From Verrucomicrobiota bacterium (GTDB lineage: Bacteria > Verrucomicrobiota > Verrucomicrobiia > Limisphaerales > JAHEOI01): a stretch of DNA of 33,925 bases. The DNA lies in the NCBI GenBank assembly GCA_018610125.1, contig JAHEOI010000014.1, forward strand, positions 1 through 33,925, written 5' to 3'. Of the stretch, positions 30,901 to 33,925 are shown piece after piece. The notes below the pieces were generated by a model, which worked only from the letters and a program-made list of their open reading frames with translations, ran no database searches and had not been told where the DNA came from. The position numbers were made by a program, and so were the translations under genes. Numbering within the stretch: the stretch's first letter is position 1; each line of letters starts with the position of its first letter.

Positions 30901-33900
30901 AATAAGTCCTGCCGGGTAGGGTGACGCCTTCCGGAAAAACGAACTTGTGCGGTTCCGTGAGATCGTCCGTCAAACGGTAGCCGGTCAGGTTAATGGGGGA
31001 ATCACTTTGATTGTAAAGCTCGACGAGATCAGAAAGCTCGCCGTTGTGGCGGATGCTGTCATTACGGGCCAGAAGCTCGCTGATTTGCAGCGCAGGCGAA
31101 GCCGGATCAACCTGCCAACGGTCCGAGGGGGTCGCCTGACCCTTGTCCTGCCATACCCCGGCCGCGTCCCTGCCGATAACGTGCACTTGATGCCAGCCTG
31201 CTCCCAAATCGCTCAAAACGATCGGCTCGCTAATTGGGATCGCTCGACTCAATGGATTTTGATCGAGCCGGTAGCGATAATGGGTTAGTCCGGGGCCGCT
31301 AACCCGCAGGATTGTCTCTGTTTGCGGGGTTGGAGAGCCGGGCTCTCCAGTGATGCGGGGACCGTGCGGGACTTGGGCGCCGATATCGCTGCCGTTGGGA
31401 CCGGCATTGATGGCCGGTGAGCCCGGGCGTAGATGAAAATCATCCGGTGGATTGACAAAGCGTGGCGCACCTTCGGCATTATGGCTTCCAAATTCGTGAT
31501 AATCCGCGGGAAGAAGGGAATAATCAATCCGAACTTCGGTTTTGCCCCATGTCGGATGACTCCGGTAGGCGTCCTCCAAGACAGAGTCATTCTTGGCGAA
31601 GATTGTCCCCAAAATGGCCGCCCCTCTACCGGGGGTGCCGGCATTGTTGCGGTGAAAATCGATGGCAGCGATGGCTGATCCGAAGATCGTATTGTGTTCC
31701 AGAGTGGCGAAGGAATCGCCGCGAATCAATAGAGCATAGTCGTTATCGAAAAAGAAATTCCGCACCAGATGCGGATGCGCCTGCATGTCTGCGACGATAC
31801 TGGAAACACGGTTTTCGGCGGCGGAGTCGCTCCTTCCAAAATGACCAAACCGGTTAGCCTGGATGAAGGCTTTCGCCGATTCGAGGTGGATTGCTGGGAC
31901 ACGCCCTCCTGAGAACCGATTGCGACGAATCTGAATCACGGTATCGGCTTCGCGTGGTGCGTAATGGACCAACGCACCCTCATCCGAACCGGTGATTTTG
32001 CCGAATTCATTCCCCACGATCTCAAGGAAAGGGTCGGACGCAAGGAGGCTGTCGCTGAAGATCATGGCATAGGGCTGCGAGGAAAAAATGCAGTCACGGA
32101 TCTCCAATGAAGACCGTGACGCCTCGATAGCTCGTCCGGCAATGTCAGCGAAACTACTTCGACGTATCTCGACGATGGCTTTGTCGGCAAATACTGCCTC
32201 CCGGTCCGCGGCGGTTGACCGGATATCCACAAAGGCAAGCCGGTTCTTGGTCTGGGCATCCACCAATCGGATTCCATTCCAGGTGGCATCGTTTTCCGGC
32301 GGGCTCGAAAGGCGGATTCGGTCAACGTCGCTCCCCACGGCAACCAGACGCCCTTGCACCTCGATGCCGGTGCCGGATTGAAAATAGACAGTGGTTCCAG
32401 GCTCAATCGTCAACGTAGTCTCGGACGGTACCGTAACACGGTCTTGAACCAGATATGGGCCTTGCTCGGGAGACCAACGAGTGTCCTGGGTTAACTCACC
32501 TCTAACCGGCGTTGTCGAGGCCGGCTCATACCAGACCTCGACGGACTTTCGCTCAAGTCGACTCCCACTGGGGTCAAGCGATTCGATGAGGACTCGATTG
32601 ATTCCCGGATACAATGCCACATTTTCTTTTTTCCACTCGGCTTTAAACGCCGTCCATGTAGCGGACTCGCCTTCAACACGAACGGCTCCGGTTTTCAAGG
32701 CGTTGGCGCGACCCCGCAGGGTGATGGAGGGTTGAGTTGTATGTAAAAAACCGTTTTTCGTCGGTAAATCGGGCGACACCTCGATGGTTTGCGGAATCAA
32801 CTGACGGATTGCCTGGCGTCGAGCGGCTGCCCAATCCTGCATGCGTTGGACCACTTCCGGCGGTACGTAGTCAGCCAACATATCCTCGATCAATGGATTG
32901 AATACGTTTGACGAAAACGTGGTTTGGCTGAGATCGATAAGTTGTCGATAATAGAGCCGTGAGAAGGGAGGCCACCTCAGGAGGCGATCGAACGTCGGCA
33001 TGTTGATGGCCCCGAAGATGGTGCCCTTGCCAAGGATGACGGCTTCCGTCGAGCCACGGTGGTCGCCTTCGCCCAGTATCGTATCAAGATCGTGAGAGAT
33101 CAGTCGAAAACGGCGGTCGGCCTCGCCCCGATAAAGATAATAGTCGTCGCCGAAACCGGTCGAAAGGTTGCTTTCGCGATTATTGAACAGGGCCATCAAG
33201 GCGAAATAGCGCATCCATTGCCGGACTGCAGCCACACGCTTGGCTTCTTGAGTGTAATCGGCTTTGGGAGCGTTGTTGAGAGTCTGTGTCAGCTCCAGCA
33301 AGTCACTCCAATCGGCTTCGCTTCGGTTGGTCTCTTTTGAATAACTGTTGGTATAGGCCTGATAATCCGGTCCGCGATAACCAAGATCGGCGGGCTCGTT
33401 ATCCCGAAATCCTTTATAGAGATTGCCCCCGTTATCCTCGGGAAAATGACGGTCGACAAACTCGCTATTCAAGGCCTCCTTGGCGACGTAGGATCCATAA
33501 GTCCGGGTGCGCGGGCCGGAGAGTGTGGCGTCATCATTATTGACGCGAAGTTGCACAGCCGTCGCGAAGCCGGATGGCACACCGGCATGAAGGCTTAGGA
33601 CGGCCCCGATATGCTGAGCATAAGAGTACTGTGCGTTCAGATTGAGCTCGGTCTGTTCTTTCCAGGGAACGTCGCTTCGGAAATTGACTTGATAGTTATT
33701 CGGCTGGCGATTCCGGGTGCCTTGCCCTCGATTGCGGATCCCCACGAGGTATCGAATTTGGGTACCGGTGCCGTCGACACTGATAAATGTGCCGTTCATT
33801 TCGGCGTTGCTCTTTGCCGCGCCTGTCAGCGGGGCCGAGCCGATAGCGTCAAGCTCCGCGCGCTCGGCGGCGGTCATGATGATCTTATAAAGCGGCTGCG

Positions 33901-33925
33901 CGCCGTCGTGAGAATCGTCATCGAC
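27947..33925 (-). CDS. Giant secreted CotH-kinase-like / beta-helix / multi-lamin-tail-domain protein (5' end beyond window)
   Basis: Frame is open to the window edge (VDDDSHDGAQPLYKIIMTAAERAEL). CotH-like FNNRESNLSTGFGDDYYLYRGEADRRFRLISHDLDTILG; beta-helix section (TIEPGTTVYFQSGTGIEVQGRLVAVGSD...SPAINAGPNGSDIG); six LTD-like units (e.g. ISELLARNDSIRHNGELSDLVELYNQSDSPINLTGYRLTDD); C-terminal DRDNDGISNRWEVSHGLDP...DADDDGQTNRQEYAGGTHP. Confidence 0.88.
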   Translation of the reverse strand, partial: VDDDSHDGAQPLYKIIMTAAERAELDAIGSAPLTGAAKSNAEMNGTFISVDGTGTQIRYLVGIRNRGQGTRNRQPNNYQVNFRSDVPWKEQTELNLNAQYSYAQHIGAVLSLHAGVPSGFATAVQLRVNNDDATLSGPRTRTYGSYVAKEALNSEFVDRHFPEDNGGNLYKGFRDNEPADLGYRGPDYQAYTNSYSKETNRSEADWSDLLELTQTLNNAPKADYTQEAKRVAAVRQWMRYFALMALFNNRESNLSTGFGDDYYLYRGEADRRFRLISHDLDTILGEGDHRGSTEAVILGKGTIFGAINMPTFDRLLRWPPFSRLYYRQLIDLSQTTFSSNVFNPLIEDMLADYVPPEVVQRMQDWAAARRQAIRQLIPQTIEVSPDLPTKNGFLHTTQPSITLRGRANALKTGAVRVEGESATWTAFKAEWKKENVALYPGINRVLIESLDPSGSRLERKSVEVWYEPASTTPVRGELTQDTRWSPEQGPYLVQDRVTVPSETTLTIEPGTTVYFQSGTGIEVQGRLVAVGSDVDRIRLSSPPENDATWNGIRLVDAQTKNRLAFVDIRSTAADREAVFADKAIVEIRRSSFADIAGRAIEASRSSLEIRDCIFSSQPYAMIFSDSLLASDPFLEIVGNEFGKITGSDEGALVHYAPREADTVIQIRRNRFSGGRVPAIHLESAKAFIQANRFGHFGRSDSAAENRVSSIVADMQAHPHLVRNFFFDNDYALLIRGDSFATLEHNTIFGSAIAAIDFHRNNAGTPGRGAAILGTIFAKNDSVLEDAYRSHPTWGKTEVRIDYSLLPADYHEFGSHNAEGAPRFVNPPDDFHLRPGSPAINAGPNGSDIGAQVPHGPRITGEPGSPTPQTETILRVSGPGLTHYRYRLDQNPLSRAIPISEPIVLSDLGAGWHQVHVIGRDAAGVWQDKGQATPSDRWQVDPASPALQISELLARNDSIRHNGELSDLVELYNQSDSPINLTGYRLTDDLTEPHKFVFPEGVTLPGRTYLVLQADDDNEGPGLHLGFALDGDGEALHLLDRPGNGGRELDSVKFGPQITDLSIGRIPQTGWGLTQPTFGKPNVAQPVGDPIALVINEWLTDTSQSGFEEDFVEIHNPEALPVALGKLALTDAPNTTPLRHNIAPLTFISANGYRVFIADSQPQGNANHLDFRLSPDSGMLALFQKRRSEIDRVVYGPQTTDVSQGPKETGKGLYRKLPKPTPGADNPDPRTGDPIVVLNEVSANTSTGLAGSPSKSDWVELYNPGATSVDLSQFSLSDRLSGDRQWRFPEGTAIAPGEYLVIELNQEGPSSGANINLDRDGDSLYLLDSASESKKLIDSISFGPLPRNRSIGRIPESPAQWQLTRRTPREPNQPAQLSPATSLKVNEWMARPDSGEDWLELYNPNSHPVDIGGFFLTDDPNEPGQYQLPAHSFIGAGADAFLKFEADDRPTTGPTHLNFKLSGDGESIGLSSSDQAAIDTIRFDEQADGVSQGRLPDGKERIAQFRRTGSPEASNYLPLPIRINEVLSNTEAPLEDAIELHNPTDSTVRIGGWHLSDTAGIFTKYRIPADTVIPGNGFHVIYEQQLGGGAGSISAFDLNGIEDQSVYLSAVDQTGDLTGHRTHFPLVPTTLNTSLGRHATSDGQQLARMRQPTFGIQRPITLEAFRLGTGRPNAYPLISPLVISEIMYHPPETGSQANASQFEFIELQNRQQQSVSLGDAKWRVEEGIRFDLPKVTLPSFGALVVVAFEPSEGSQALAAFRDRYDPSGDSVIVGPYNGRLDNAGERVVLSRRASPRELEGGQPTQPVYVSMDAINYSDDLPWPADADGDGASLKRLDGWLYPNDPMHWTAAAPPTPGYASAEEINADRDNDGISNRWEVSHGLDPLDTTDGALDADDDGQTNRQEYAGGTHPWDQRSRLELSSIRRQGDTITITFTAVAGRSYTLLRTSSLETSAWKERKHIEAQVTTGRIKVRDAIDSKDQDYFYRLAASSP

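Overview
The window looks like a chromosomal segment from the PVC group, probably Verrucomicrobiota (inferred from protein motifs, not proven). Left half, mostly housekeeping: the 3' end of atpE, then atpF, a short atpH and atpA; the atp run stops there and meets a convergent purM across a hairpin-rich intergenic region. Next come a DUF4380-like secreted protein (-), a Gld-type ABC cluster (ATPase, ABC-2 permease, GldG-like protein, DUF4340-like protein with a long acidic Ser/Gly/Glu tail), trxB, hisB, gyrB, gyrA and an AhpD/CMD-like protein. Right half, secreted and accessory: a minus-strand pair (parallel beta-helix protein ending in a dockerin-like Ca-binding motif, followed by a cohesin-like protein with a TSP3-like module), a possible small ORF, two Cys-type sulfatases, a lipoprotein, and a giant minus-strand CotH/beta-helix/six-lamin-tail-domain protein (>=1976 aa, running off the right edge). 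Most notable: the adjacent cohesin-like and dockerin-like genes; the giant CotH-LTD protein sharing a C-terminal module with the cohesin-like protein; a run of six consecutive short hairpins at 19285-19413; a separate REP-like hairpin at 26629-26662; a 19-bp perfect palindrome between atpA and purM; matched low-complexity insertions in the GldG/DUF4340 pair; a non-canonical GyrA QRDR; and the split atp operon. No CRISPR array, tRNA, rRNA or transposase gene was recognised. No defence or otherwise clearly novel system could be demonstrated from sequence alone.
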